A DNA stretch of 44,542 bases, taken from positions 1-44,542 of the forward strand of contig CAKZIX010000018.1 of assembly GCA_936936565.1 (NCBI GenBank), in the 5' to 3' direction. Within the stretch, counting starts at the first letter, position 1; each line of letters begins with the position of its first letter. The notes below the pieces were generated by a model that saw only the letters and a program-made list of their open reading frames with translations, was not told the DNA's origin and ran no database searches. Positions 1 to 8,386 of the stretch are shown here, in pieces. Position numbers and translations under genes: made by a program. The stretch is from an uncultured Nocardiaceae bacterium (GTDB lineage Bacteria; Actinomycetota; Actinomycetes; Mycobacteriales; Mycobacteriaceae).

Positions 1-2
1 TG

Positions 3-182
3 CAGAGCGTCGACACCGAGCGCGGCCCGATCGATCGGCTGCTGAAGCTGTCCACGGTGACCGTCACGACGGCGTCGTCGGCCGGGGCGGTGCGCATCCC
101 GGCGCTGGACCGGTCCGTCGCCGACGACACGGTGCGCAAGCTCACCGACATCGCCGCGCTGCACACCGGTGACGCGACATGA
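3..182 (+). CDS. PH-domain (bPH_2/YdbS-like) protein, 3' end only
   Basis: The reading frame is open from the left edge to a TGA at 180-182, giving the last 59 residues of a protein that starts outside the window. The visible part (ending in residues LHTGDAT) has an RGPIDRLLKLSTVTVTT stretch. That stretch resembles the strand region of bacterial PH (bPH_2, YdbS-type) membrane proteins, where it follows a YxVxxxRI-like segment. The next gene is a larger multi-PH protein, and small YdbS-like and large YdbT-like proteins are commonly encoded side by side, so the pair probably works as one membrane complex of unknown function. The family call rests on a short fragment and on this neighbour. Confidence 0.6.
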   Translation, partial: QSVDTERGPIDRLLKLSTVTVTTASSAGAVRIPALDRSVADDTVRKLTDIAALHTGDAT

Positions 183-202
183 GCGCGCGGTCCGGGCGGC
201 GG

Positions 203-296
203 CGAGGCTGCGAGGCGGCGGCATGAGCGAGCGCAGCGAGCGACCATCGAACACCTCATGCCGGTACCGAGGCTGCGAGGCGGCGGCATGAGCGAG
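203..296 (+). repeat. 29-bp direct repeat duplicating a start region
   Basis: A 29-bp sequence (CGAGGCTGCGAGGCGGCGGC followed by ATGAGCGAG) occurs at 203-231 and again at 268-296. Each copy contains an ATG. The second ATG (288) starts the PH-domain gene. The first (223) opens a 22-codon frame whose TGA (289-291) overlaps the ATG at 288. Between the copies lies GAGCGCAGCGAGCGACCATC, which resembles small GC-rich interspersed repeats of actinobacteria. Confidence 0.75.
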
Positions 297-1742
297 CCCA
301 TCCAGATGCGCTGGGAGCGGCTCGACAAGCGGATGTTGCTCATCCACCCGATCACCGAGATCGGGCGGCTCGCGCCGCTGTTGATCGCCTCGCTGGTGAT
401 CGGGCTGCAGAGCGAGAACCCGCTGTGGAGCCTGCTCGGGCTCGGCGTGGTCGTCGGGTTCGCGCTGCTGCGCTGGGTCACCACCACCTACCGCGTGAGC
501 GCCGAGCGAATCGAGCTGCGCTCTGGGCTGTTTGCGCGCAAACTGCTGTCGATCCCGCGCAGCCGGATCCGCTCGGTGGACATCGAAGCCAATGTGCTGC
601 ATCGCATTCTGGGTTTGGCGGTCCTGCACGTCGGCACCGGCTCACGCGCCGGCGAAGGCGAGCAGTTCAAGTTGAACGCGTTGTCAGCGGGCACTGTCGA
701 ACGGCTGCGGCGGGAGCTGTTGGAGCGTCCGGACGCACCCGAAATTTCCAGCGGCGGCACGGAAATCGGGCACTGGTCGCCGAATTGGGTTCGCTATGCA
801 CCGTTTTCGCTCACCGGACTGGCCATCGTCGCACCGCTGGTGGCGATCCCGTTCCAGTACGGCGCGGCACAGATCGTCGACGACGTGGTCGACCGGCTGC
901 CGCAAGTAGGCATCCTGGCCGCGGTGCTCGTCGGGCTCGTCACCGTCGTCGTGGTCAGCACCATCGCCTCGTGCGTGAGCTACCTGCTCGCCTACTGGGA
1001 CCTGCGTGTCCTCGACGACGGCAAGACCCTGCACACCGCCAGCGGCCTGCTCACCAAACGCCAGGTCACCCTCGACCTGGCGCGGTTGCGCGGCGCGTCG
1101 ATCAACCTGCCACTGCTCGTGCGGCTGGCCGGCGGGGCCGCGCTGGAAACGATCATGACGGGCACCGTCGCGCGCAAGCGCGTGCTGCCGTTCGGTCCGC
1201 GCGCCGAGATCGAGCGCGTCGTCGCCCATCTCCTCGGCGACGCCGCTCCGTATGCGACCACATTGACCGCGCACGGACCGATTGCCTTGCGCCGCCGGTT
1301 CACTCGGATGCTGTGGCCGGCCGCCATCCTGGTGATCGGGGTCGGTCTGCTGCGTCCGCCGTGGCTGGCCTGGGTGGGCGTGGCGCTCGCGCTGGCCGGC
1401 ATGGCCGCGTTGGCATGGGATCGCTACCGCGGACTCGGCCACGCGGTGCTACCCGGCTGGCTCGTCACGCAGAGCGGGTCTCTCGCGCGCGACCGCGACT
1501 GCGTGCAGGCCGCCGGGATCATCGGTTGGACGGTGCAGCAGAGCTGGTTTCAGCGGCGCGCCGGCGTCGCGACGGTGATCGCCGCGACCGCTGCCGGGCG
1601 CGGGTTCTATCGGGTGATCGACCTGCCTGTCGCGCAGGCGTGGGATCTGGTCGAGCGGGTCACGCCCGGAGCGGGCGACATCTGGACGCGCACCGCAGCG
1701 GGCGCGCCGAGTTTGCCGGATCGAGACGCCGCCGCGCGGTAG
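288..1742 (+). CDS. PH-domain-containing membrane protein (YdbT-like)
   Basis: A protein of 484 residues with three bPH_2-type regions alternating with hydrophobic segments. PH1 lies around residues 65-135 (YRVSAERIELRSG ... IPRSRIRSVD). Transmembrane segments lie near 15-60 and 170-250. PH2 lies around 250-310 (LLTKRQVTLDLARLRGASI), with a further hydrophobic pair near 345-380. PH3 lies around 385-470. This is the YdbT layout. The start is set at ATG 288, where MSEPIQMRWERLDKRMLLIHP begins the conserved part; an in-frame ATG at 258 only adds repeat-derived sequence. The YdbS-like partner gene ends about 105 bp upstream. The molecular function of the family is not known. Confidence 0.8.
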   Translation: MSEPIQMRWERLDKRMLLIHPITEIGRLAPLLIASLVIGLQSENPLWSLLGLGVVVGFALLRWVTTTYRVSAERIELRSGLFARKLLSIPRSRIRSVDIEANVLHRILGLAVLHVGTGSRAGEGEQFKLNALSAGTVERLRRELLERPDAPEISSGGTEIGHWSPNWVRYAPFSLTGLAIVAPLVAIPFQYGAAQIVDDVVDRLPQVGILAAVLVGLVTVVVVSTIASCVSYLLAYWDLRVLDDGKTLHTASGLLTKRQVTLDLARLRGASINLPLLVRLAGGAALETIMTGTVARKRVLPFGPRAEIERVVAHLLGDAAPYATTLTAHGPIALRRRFTRMLWPAAILVIGVGLLRPPWLAWVGVALALAGMAALAWDRYRGLGHAVLPGWLVTQSGSLARDRDCVQAAGIIGWTVQQSWFQRRAGVATVIAATAAGRGFYRVIDLPVAQAWDLVERVTPGAGDIWTRTAAGAPSLPDRDAAAR

Positions 1743-1779
1743 GTTCGGCGGCATGACGAGCACCAGGAGGGCCTGACGC

Positions 1780-4700
1780 ATGCACGACGACCGCCAGATT
1801 GTCGAAGCCCGACTGCAGCGCTTCGTCGACCAGCGCCTCGGGTCGGCCGTCTACCAGGCATACGCGCCCGTCACACTCACCGCCTGGACCGTGCCCGACG
1901 AGCCCGTGCCCTTCACCGAAGCCGTGGCACAGTCGTTCACGCCCATCGACATCGGCACCGCGTGGGGCCCACCGTGGGGCACCATGTGGCTGCATGCCCA
2001 GGGCGCGCCACCCGCCGAGTGGGCCTCGGTTGCGGGCACCGTCACCGAACTGCTCGTCGACCCCGGCTTCACCGGCGGACCCGGCTTCAACGCCGAAGCG
2101 CTGGTGTTCCGTCCCGACGGCTCGATCGTGAAAGCCGTTGCGCCGTTCAACAACTGGGTACCGGTGGACGGGCCGCTGGATGTCTACATCGAATGCGCCG
2201 CCAACCCGGACATCGCCAAGAGCTTCGGCTTCCAGCCCACGCACCTGGGCGCCAAGGCCACCGCCGGAACGGAACCGCTGTACCGGCTCGCCCGAGTCGA
2301 GTTCGCGCTGCGCAACGTCGCGGTATGGGAACTGCAGCAAGACGTTTCGGTGTTGTCCGGGCTCATGCACGCGCTGCCGATCGAGCTGCCGCGCCGCCAC
2401 GAGATTCTGCGCGCGCTGGAACGGATGCTCGACGTGGTCGACCCCGACGACATTCCCGGTACCGCCGCTGCGGCGCGCGCCTGCCTGGCGGACGTGCTGG
2501 CGCGTCCGGCGTATGCCAGCGCGCACCACATCGTTGCCGTCGGGCACGCACACATCGACTCCGCGTGGCTGTGGCCCATCCGGGAGACGGTTCGCAAATG
2601 CGCGCGCACCTTCTCCAACATGGTCGACCTGATGGACCGGCACCCGGAGTTCCGCTTCGCCTGCTCCTCGGCGCAGCAGTTCGCGTGGATCCGGGACCAG
2701 TATCCCGCGCTGTGGACCCGTCTGAAGACAAAAGTCGCTGCCGGACAGTTCATTCCGGTCGGTGGCATGTGGGTCGAGGCGGACACCAACATGCCCGGCG
2801 GCGAGGCGATGGCCCGCCAATTCATCGCGGGCAAGCGCTTCTTCCTCGAGGAGTTCGGGGTCGAGACGAAGGAAGCCTGGCTGCCGGACTCCTTCGGCTA
2901 CTCCGCCGCGCTGCCCCAGATCGTCGCTGCCTCCGCGACGGATTATTTTCTGACGCAAAAGATTTCGTGGAATCAGACGAACCGGATGCCACACCATACG
3001 TTCCTGTGGGAAGGCATCGACGGCACTCGGGTGTTCACCCACTTCCCGCCGGTGGACAAGTACAACTCCGACCTCGGCGGGAGCGACCTTGGCCACGCTC
3101 AGCGCAACTACCGTGAAATGGGCGTCGGCACAGTATCTTTGGTGCCGTTCGGCTGGGGCGACGGCGGTGGCGGGCCCACCCGGGAAATGATCGCCGCCGC
3201 CGAACGCACCCGGTCGCTCGAGGGTTCGCCCGCGGTGTCGATGGGTGCCCCGCTCGAGTTCTTCGAGCGTGCCGCCGCCGAATATCCTTCTCCCCCGGTC
3301 TGGTCGGGAGAGCTGTACCTCGAGATCCACCGCGGCACCTACACCTCGCAGGCCACAACCAAACAGGGCAACCGCCGCAGCGAATCCCTGCTGCGCGAGG
3401 CCGAACTGTGGGCGGCCACCGCGGCCGTGCGCACCGGGTTCGAGTACCCCTACGACGAACTCGAAAGCTGTTGGCACCTGGTGCTGCTACAGCAGTTCCA
3501 CGACATCCTGCCGGGTAGCTCGATCGCGTGGGTGCACCAGGACGCCGAGCGCAACTACGCCGCCGTGGCCGCGCGGCTCGAGGCTGTCATCGGCAACGCG
3601 ACGGCGGCGCTGGTCGGCGGGCGGCGAGCGGGCGCGGGCGGCAGCGCACCGACGCCGGAGGCGGGCCGCGCACGCGCAACAACACGTGATGCAGCGGAAG
3701 GGGGCGCCCCCGATACCCCAGCTGTTGGTTTCGCCTGGTTCAACGCCGGCCCTTACGAGGTCGACGGTGTGCCGCCGCTCGGTGCCGCGAGCGTGGAGCC
3801 CACGAATGGTGCTCCACCGCAGCAGCTTTCAGACGGCTGGGCGCTGGACAACGGGATCGTGCGCGCCGAGTTCGACGGCGCGGGGCGGCTGCGGGTGCTG
3901 GCCGACGAGTCCGGCCGCAATGCCGTCGTCGCGGTGGGATCACCGTTGTTGCAACTGCACCGCGACATCCCCAATCAGTGGGACGCCTGGGACATCGACG
4001 AGTTCTACCGCCATGTTGTGACCGATCTCTACCCCGATACCCTCACAGTGTCCGGCAGCGATCTTGTGCTGTCCTACCGGTTCGGGGATTCGACAGCGGT
4101 GCAACGCATTTCACTACCATCCGGCGCGCGAGCCCTGACCATCGAACACGACATCGACTGGCACGAAAACCAGAAGCTGCTCAAACTGGGGTTCGCCTTC
4201 GACGTCCACGCCGACCGCAGCGCGTCGGAAACCCAGTTCGGGCATGTCTACCGGCCCACACATGCGAACACGTCGTGGGATTTCGCGAAGTTCGAAATCT
4301 GTGCCCACCGTTGGGTGCACGTCGGCGAGGCCGGCTACGGCGTTGCGGTGGCCAACGATTCGACCTACGGCCACGACATCGGCCGCCGCGCCGCCGATGC
4401 CGGTACCTACACCGCCGTGCGGCTGTCGCTGCTGCGCGCGCCGAAGTACCCGGACCCCGACGCCGACCACGGACACCACCGCCTGCGGGTGTCCGTGCGC
4501 CCGGGCGCGACCATTGGCGACGCCGTGGCCGACGGCTACCGAATCAACCTGCCGCTGCGCAGAATTGGCGCACCGTCGACACCTCACGCCATTTCGACCG
4601 ACGCGGCGCGGTCGTTGGCGGCGGCGTCCGGTTCCCAGGTCGAGGAACCCGGCCCCGCGGCCGACGATTCGGCCAGTAGTGCCGGTGCGGTTGACGACGT

Positions 4701-5184
4701 CGTGAGTACGCGTGCGGCCGGTTACTCGGCGGATCCCGCCAGGACGGCCGACGATTCGGCCAGTAGAGCCGGTGCGGTCGACGACGCTGTGAATACACGT
4801 GCGGCCGGTGGCCCGACAGATCCCGACAGCGCGGCCGGCGAATCAGCAGGCACCGCTGGGGCGGCTGGCGACTCAGCCGGTCACGGCACCGCCGGCGGCG
4901 CTGCGCAGCGCGAAATGGCAGCGGATCCGGTTGTCGCACCACTTATTTCGGTGTCGAACCCGGCCGTCGTCGTCGAGTGCGTGAAACTCGCCGAAGACCG
5001 CAGCGGCGACGTGATCGTGCGCCTTTACGAATCCCGTGGCGGGCGCGCGCGGACCACGCTGAATCCCGCATTCGAGTACCGCTCGGTGGAATTCACCGAC
5101 CTGCTCGAACGACACATCGACGACGGCGCGCTCGACCTCGAGTTCCGCCCATTCCACATCCGCACCGTCCGGTTCCGCCGATGA
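1780..5184 (+). CDS. Alpha-mannosidase, glycoside hydrolase family 38
   Basis: A 1134-residue retaining alpha-mannosidase of family GH38, probably acting on alpha-linked mannose; the mycobacterial counterpart is Rv0648. The catalytic domain carries the zinc-site motif HAHIDSAWLWP (H256, H258, D260) and WLPDSFGYS, whose Asp (about D370) is the GH38 nucleophile. The mid and C-terminal regions are the usual beta-rich domains. A GGAGG precedes ATG 1780 with 9-bp spacing. Two low-complexity Ala/Gly/Ser-rich insertions interrupt the C-terminal half, near residues 610-645 and 930-1050; the second contains tandem 29-residue repeats. No signal peptide is visible, so a cytosolic location is likely, perhaps turning over mannose oligomers or glycolipid sugars. 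Confidence 0.9.
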   Translation: MHDDRQIVEARLQRFVDQRLGSAVYQAYAPVTLTAWTVPDEPVPFTEAVAQSFTPIDIGTAWGPPWGTMWLHAQGAPPAEWASVAGTVTELLVDPGFTGGPGFNAEALVFRPDGSIVKAVAPFNNWVPVDGPLDVYIECAANPDIAKSFGFQPTHLGAKATAGTEPLYRLARVEFALRNVAVWELQQDVSVLSGLMHALPIELPRRHEILRALERMLDVVDPDDIPGTAAAARACLADVLARPAYASAHHIVAVGHAHIDSAWLWPIRETVRKCARTFSNMVDLMDRHPEFRFACSSAQQFAWIRDQYPALWTRLKTKVAAGQFIPVGGMWVEADTNMPGGEAMARQFIAGKRFFLEEFGVETKEAWLPDSFGYSAALPQIVAASATDYFLTQKISWNQTNRMPHHTFLWEGIDGTRVFTHFPPVDKYNSDLGGSDLGHAQRNYREMGVGTVSLVPFGWGDGGGGPTREMIAAAERTRSLEGSPAVSMGAPLEFFERAAAEYPSPPVWSGELYLEIHRGTYTSQATTKQGNRRSESLLREAELWAATAAVRTGFEYPYDELESCWHLVLLQQFHDILPGSSIAWVHQDAERNYAAVAARLEAVIGNATAALVGGRRAGAGGSAPTPEAGRARATTRDAAEGGAPDTPAVGFAWFNAGPYEVDGVPPLGAASVEPTNGAPPQQLSDGWALDNGIVRAEFDGAGRLRVLADESGRNAVVAVGSPLLQLHRDIPNQWDAWDIDEFYRHVVTDLYPDTLTVSGSDLVLSYRFGDSTAVQRISLPSGARALTIEHDIDWHENQKLLKLGFAFDVHADRSASETQFGHVYRPTHANTSWDFAKFEICAHRWVHVGEAGYGVAVANDSTYGHDIGRRAADAGTYTAVRLSLLRAPKYPDPDADHGHHRLRVSVRPGATIGDAVADGYRINLPLRRIGAPSTPHAISTDAARSLAAASGSQVEEPGPAADDSASSAGAVDDVVSTRAAGYSADPARTADDSASRAGAVDDAVNTRAAGGPTDPDSAAGESAGTAGAAGDSAGHGTAGGAAQREMAADPVVAPLISVSNPAVVVECVKLAEDRSGDVIVRLYESRGGRARTTLNPAFEYRSVEFTDLLERHIDDGALDLEFRPFHIRTVRFRR
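4660..4920 (+). repeat. 87-bp (29-residue) tandem repeat inside the alpha-mannosidase
   Basis: Unit 1 (4660-4746) and unit 2 (4747-4833) are about 80% identical over 87 bp. Each encodes a segment of the form ADDSAS(S/R)AGAVDD followed by an Ala/Asp/Thr-rich stretch. A third, shorter and more divergent unit starts in phase at 4834 (AGESAGTAGAAGDSAG). The array is in frame, so the protein is lengthened rather than broken. Confidence 0.8.
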
Positions 5185-5212
5185 CGCGATACCCCGCCCC
5201 CGGCGAAATCGT

Positions 5213-5247
5213 GAAACGCTGTGCCCGGATTCCGGGCACAGTGTTTC
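5213..5247. terminator. Palindromic terminator-like element, copy 1
   Basis: The arms AAACGCTGTGCCCGG and CCGGGCACAGTGTTT pair over 15 bp with one G-T wobble around a 3-nt centre, 29 bp after the mannosidase stop. No U-tract follows. A closely similar element with the same flanks (GAAATC before, CCGGAT after) occurs at 8322-8357. Confidence 0.6.
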
Positions 5248-5266
5248 CGGATCTCGGAGGATCCCC

Positions 5267-5431
5267 ATGAACCAGCGGCCGTTCTCGCGGTGTTCGGCGA
5301 ATCGGCGCGATCGTGGCGGACCTGTCGAGCGATTCACCGTCGCGGCTGTGTCCGGCGACTCGGACGCCGTCCAACAAGCCGACCGCCCTCATGACAGAGG
5401 GATCGGCGGCCGTGGAGCTGACGCACGGTAA
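5267..5431 (+). CDS. Possible 54-residue small protein
   Basis: ATG 5267 is preceded by GGAGG with 6-bp spacing (TCGGAGGATCCCCATG) and opens a 54-codon frame ending at TAA 5429-5431. The product is hydrophilic and Arg/Asp-rich with no recognisable domain. The frame lies just downstream of the palindrome and upstream of the membrane-protein pair. The ribosome-binding site is better than chance, but nothing else supports it. Confidence 0.25.
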   Translation: MNQRPFSRCSANRRDRGGPVERFTVAAVSGDSDAVQQADRPHDRGIGGRGADAR

Positions 5432-5488
5432 GTCGGCCGCGGGCGCGGCCGACCCGCGCGTCCGGCCGACCTGGACTGTGGGGGCGGC

Positions 5489-6749
5489 ATGACCACCCGC
5501 CCGGGTGCGTTTGCGCGCCCTTCCCGAGACCTCGCCTATCGCGCCGCCGTCGGCGTTGCCGCCATTTTGGTCGGCGCCACTGCCGGCTATGCGCTCGCCG
5601 GCGCGTTCCTCACCGACTTCGCGTTCGTCTCCGGCTCCTTGACCGTCGCGAATCCGCGCTTCGTCGGTTCGATGGCGCTCCTCACCGTCGGCCTGGGAGC
5701 CTTTGTTGCGCATCGTTTTACGCCGCGCATCGCGTGGCTGACAGCAATGGTGGGACTTGCGCTCGTCGCTCCGACGGGTCTCATCCCCGCGCCCGCGTGG
5801 CTAGCGGGGATCGGCGTCGGATGCCTGATTCTGGGCGCAGTGCGACTGCTGACTGCAGCGCGACGATGGTCCGCAGCCATCATCGCTGCAGGTACCCTCG
5901 CCGCCTACCTGACGATGCCCGACCTGCTTCGCGACGGCGTGCCACTCCGATACGCCGAGTACATGCCGGCCGACACGGCGCACCTCGAGAATCTCGGTCT
6001 GGTGGTCGCCGCCGCCGTCGCAGGTGACGATCGTTGCGGCGTGGGGTGTCGGGCGCGCATCCGATGCGCAGGATCGCTGGGCCGCGACCCCCTTGATCGG
6101 CGCGGCGCTCGTCGGGGTCGGTGCGTTCGTAGGTGTGCACGCGGCGCAGTGGTCGGCGTTCGCGTGGAGTGTCGGTGCCACGGTCTTCATCGCGGTAATC
6201 GCGATGTGCGCTTGGCGATTCCGCGGCCTTGCCGTTCCGTTGCTGGTGACGGCGGGTGTTGCCGTGACGCTCATGTGGTGCCCATCGGGAGCATTCCCGA
6301 CGACCTGGTCGCAGCTGGCGGGCTGGTACTTGTGCGCAGCGGTAGCAACGGTTGTGGGGGCACGCTGGCCGCAACCAGCGCTCGCGACGGGCCTGCTCGC
6401 CGCGATGCCGATCGTTTCGCTGCTCGGCACCGACGGGACGGTGTCCTCGATGGCGCCGCTGCTAGCCATCCCACTGTCGGCGTACGCGCTGGCGTCGGCG
6501 GCCGGGTCCCAGTTCGCGACGGCGGCAGGCGGATTCACGGTCGCGTCGCTGCCGTACGCGGTCCCGATCTTCACCGCGTCGATGCCGATGCCGATGCCCG
6601 ATGACTTCGGGTGGACCATCAACGCGATCGACCTGGGCACGAACGACATCGGGTGGACCGCCTACTCGATCGACCTGAGCACGTACGGCGTCGTGTCATC
6701 CGTCCTCATCATTGCGTGCGCCCTGATGGTGCACATAGTCCGGCGATGA
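5489..6749 (+). CDS. Polytopic membrane protein of unknown function, paralog A (frameshifted)
   Basis: Two frames together encode one membrane protein of about 419 residues. The first (from ATG 5489) runs through hydrophobic segments to about 6022. The second continues the hydrophobic protein from about 6024 to TGA 6747-6749. Removing one G from the GG at 6023-6024 joins them as ...VVAAAVAVTIVAAWGVG. About 11-12 membrane segments are expected. The N-terminus (YRAAVGVAAILVGATAGYAL) and C-terminus (GWTAYSIDLSTYG) resemble those of the next gene, so the two are paralogs. The 3' end overlaps the next start (ATGA), which suggests coupling. No known family was recognised. The frameshift may be a real mutation or a sequence error. 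Confidence 0.6.
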
Positions 6750-8323
6750 CCATGACATCCGATGGCCTTGCACCCGTTGCGCGGATGCTTTTCTACCGGA
6801 TTTCGGCGTCGGCGGCCGCACTGACGACCGGCGCGACGGTCGGACTAGCGGCCGGGCAGGTGCAGCAGAATTTTGCCTTCAGCGGGTATCTCGAGTCGGA
6901 CGGCGTCCGCTTCGACGTGTGGAACGCCTCGATCGGAGGATCAGCGGCCGTGGTCGCGGCAGTGCTGGCCGCATTCTGGGCGCAGACGCATCGGCGCACG
7001 GTGATCTTGGCGGCGTCGGCGCTCGCCGGAATCGTGGTTACGCAGCTGGCGTGGCGGGTCGACGATTGCGCACCCATCGCACGCGCCGGTGTCGTCGGGC
7101 ATGCGGCCGCGCTCGGTGTCCTGGTCGCGAGCGTGTCCGCGATGGTCGCCGGTAGTCGTTGGGGTACAACGGCGTTGGTGGGCAGCACCGTTGCATCGTT
7201 TGCGTTCGGCAACATCTTCGTCGGTAGCGACATCCCGCTCCTGCCGTTGACCTTCAACGAACCGGTGGTGCCACTCGCGCTCGTCGTCGCGACCGCCGTC
7301 GGCGTCGGCGTAACCGCGGCGACTTGCGGACCGATGGCGGCTGCTGCCAGTCCACCTGCACCAGGGCGACGGACGCCAACAACCGGTGAACCGGCGCAAC
7401 GCACGCCGCAATCCGCCGACACAACCACCGCTGCCCCAGCACCCGACACCACTACGCCTCCACCACCAACCAACTCCGGCCGCACGACTGCAGACATGCC
7501 GCGACCCGCAACCGACGACATCGATACTCCACCACCCACACCCCACAACACCACCCACACCCCACGACTGGCGGCCGACGGCAACGGTCCAGCCCGACCG
7601 GGGTCGCAGGTCGCACCGGACGCCGATCCCCGATTGCCCGCTTGGACCGGCTTGCATTGGCAGATGCTGGCGGCCGCGGCGCTCGGCGCGAGCAGCATCG
7701 TGTTGTCCCGCGTCTTCGCGAACCGCGAGTGGCACGAGTGGCTGTGGGTTGCGCTTGCGGCGGGCACGGTCGCGGTAGCGTTCTGGTCATCGCGGGTGCT
7801 CGGGCCGCTGGTGCTGGCGGTCACCGCGCTCGCCGCGGACCTCACGTGGCTGTGGGTGTCCGTGGAGCGGTGGCATTACGCGGTCACCGCCGCACTGATG
7901 CTGGTGGGAGTTGCTGCCGGACAACGATTCCGGGGCGCGCATTGGGCGGCTACGGTGATCGTGTGTGCCCAGCTGGGCGCGTGGTGGGTGGGCACGCCGG
8001 ACACATTTCAGATCGTGGGGTTGGCAGTGCTCGCACCCGGCCTCGGCTATCTCGTCGGCGCATCGGTGTCCCCCGCGGCCGCTGGACCCGGCGTTGGCCT
8101 GGCCGCGCTGTTCACGCTGACGGTCTTCGGCGGCATCACGTTGCAGTCGGGCAGCCCCGCGTTCGGCTGGACGGCGTATACGCCAGACGATGACCTCACC
8201 ACCGGCGCCACGTACACCGACATCGAGATCGACCTGACCCCGGCAATGCTGTTCGGTACCGCCGCGGTGGCGCTCTGCGGCCTCGCCCGCTACCTCGACA
8301 CCCGGCGCCCGCGGAAATCCTGA
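6746..8323 (+). CDS. Polytopic membrane protein of unknown function, paralog B, with Pro/Thr-rich linker
   Basis: A protein of 525 residues starting at ATG 6746, which overlaps the preceding stop (ATGA); ATG 6752 is an alternative. It has an N-terminal hydrophobic block (about residues 15-195), a long Pro/Thr/Ala-rich hydrophilic linker (about 200-305, with runs such as TTTPPPPTNSGRTT), and a second hydrophobic block (about 310-520). Ends and order of segments match paralog A, which lacks the linker. The linker DNA is CA-rich and differs in composition from the flanks, so it may be a secondary expansion. The TGA stop lies inside the following palindrome. Function is unknown; translation is probably coupled to paralog A. 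Confidence 0.7.
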   Translation: MTMTSDGLAPVARMLFYRISASAAALTTGATVGLAAGQVQQNFAFSGYLESDGVRFDVWNASIGGSAAVVAAVLAAFWAQTHRRTVILAASALAGIVVTQLAWRVDDCAPIARAGVVGHAAALGVLVASVSAMVAGSRWGTTALVGSTVASFAFGNIFVGSDIPLLPLTFNEPVVPLALVVATAVGVGVTAATCGPMAAAASPPAPGRRTPTTGEPAQRTPQSADTTTAAPAPDTTTPPPPTNSGRTTADMPRPATDDIDTPPPTPHNTTHTPRLAADGNGPARPGSQVAPDADPRLPAWTGLHWQMLAAAALGASSIVLSRVFANREWHEWLWVALAAGTVAVAFWSSRVLGPLVLAVTALAADLTWLWVSVERWHYAVTAALMLVGVAAGQRFRGAHWAATVIVCAQLGAWWVGTPDTFQIVGLAVLAPGLGYLVGASVSPAAAGPGVGLAALFTLTVFGGITLQSGSPAFGWTAYTPDDDLTTGATYTDIEIDLTPAMLFGTAAVALCGLARYLDTRRPRKS

Positions 8324-8357
8324 AACACACTGCCCGGAATCCGGGCACGGTGTTACC
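8322..8357. terminator. Palindromic terminator-like element, copy 2
   Basis: AACACACTGCCCGG / CCGGGCACGGTGTT pair with a short AAT centre, immediately at the stop of the preceding gene. It shares the TGCCCGGA(A/T)TCCGGGCAC core and flanking GAAATC and CCGGAT with the copy at 5213-5247. No U-tract is present. Confidence 0.6.
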
Positions 8358-8386
8358 GGATTTATGGCGGCTGGGACGATGCTGGG

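Larger units (their letters stand above)
5185..5488. other. Intergenic region after the mannosidase
   Basis: About 300 bp without a recognised gene. It holds the palindrome at 5213-5247 and one short frame with a good ribosome-binding site (5267-5431, listed separately). Nothing else is identifiable. Confidence 0.5.

Noticed and set aside
1753..1776. Eight-codon frame (MTSTRRA) just before the mannosidase
   Set aside because: Contains the mannosidase ribosome-binding site; too short to support as a leader peptide.
1660..3477. 605-codon minus-strand frame over the mannosidase
   Set aside because: Antisense to GH38 motifs; no recognised domain.
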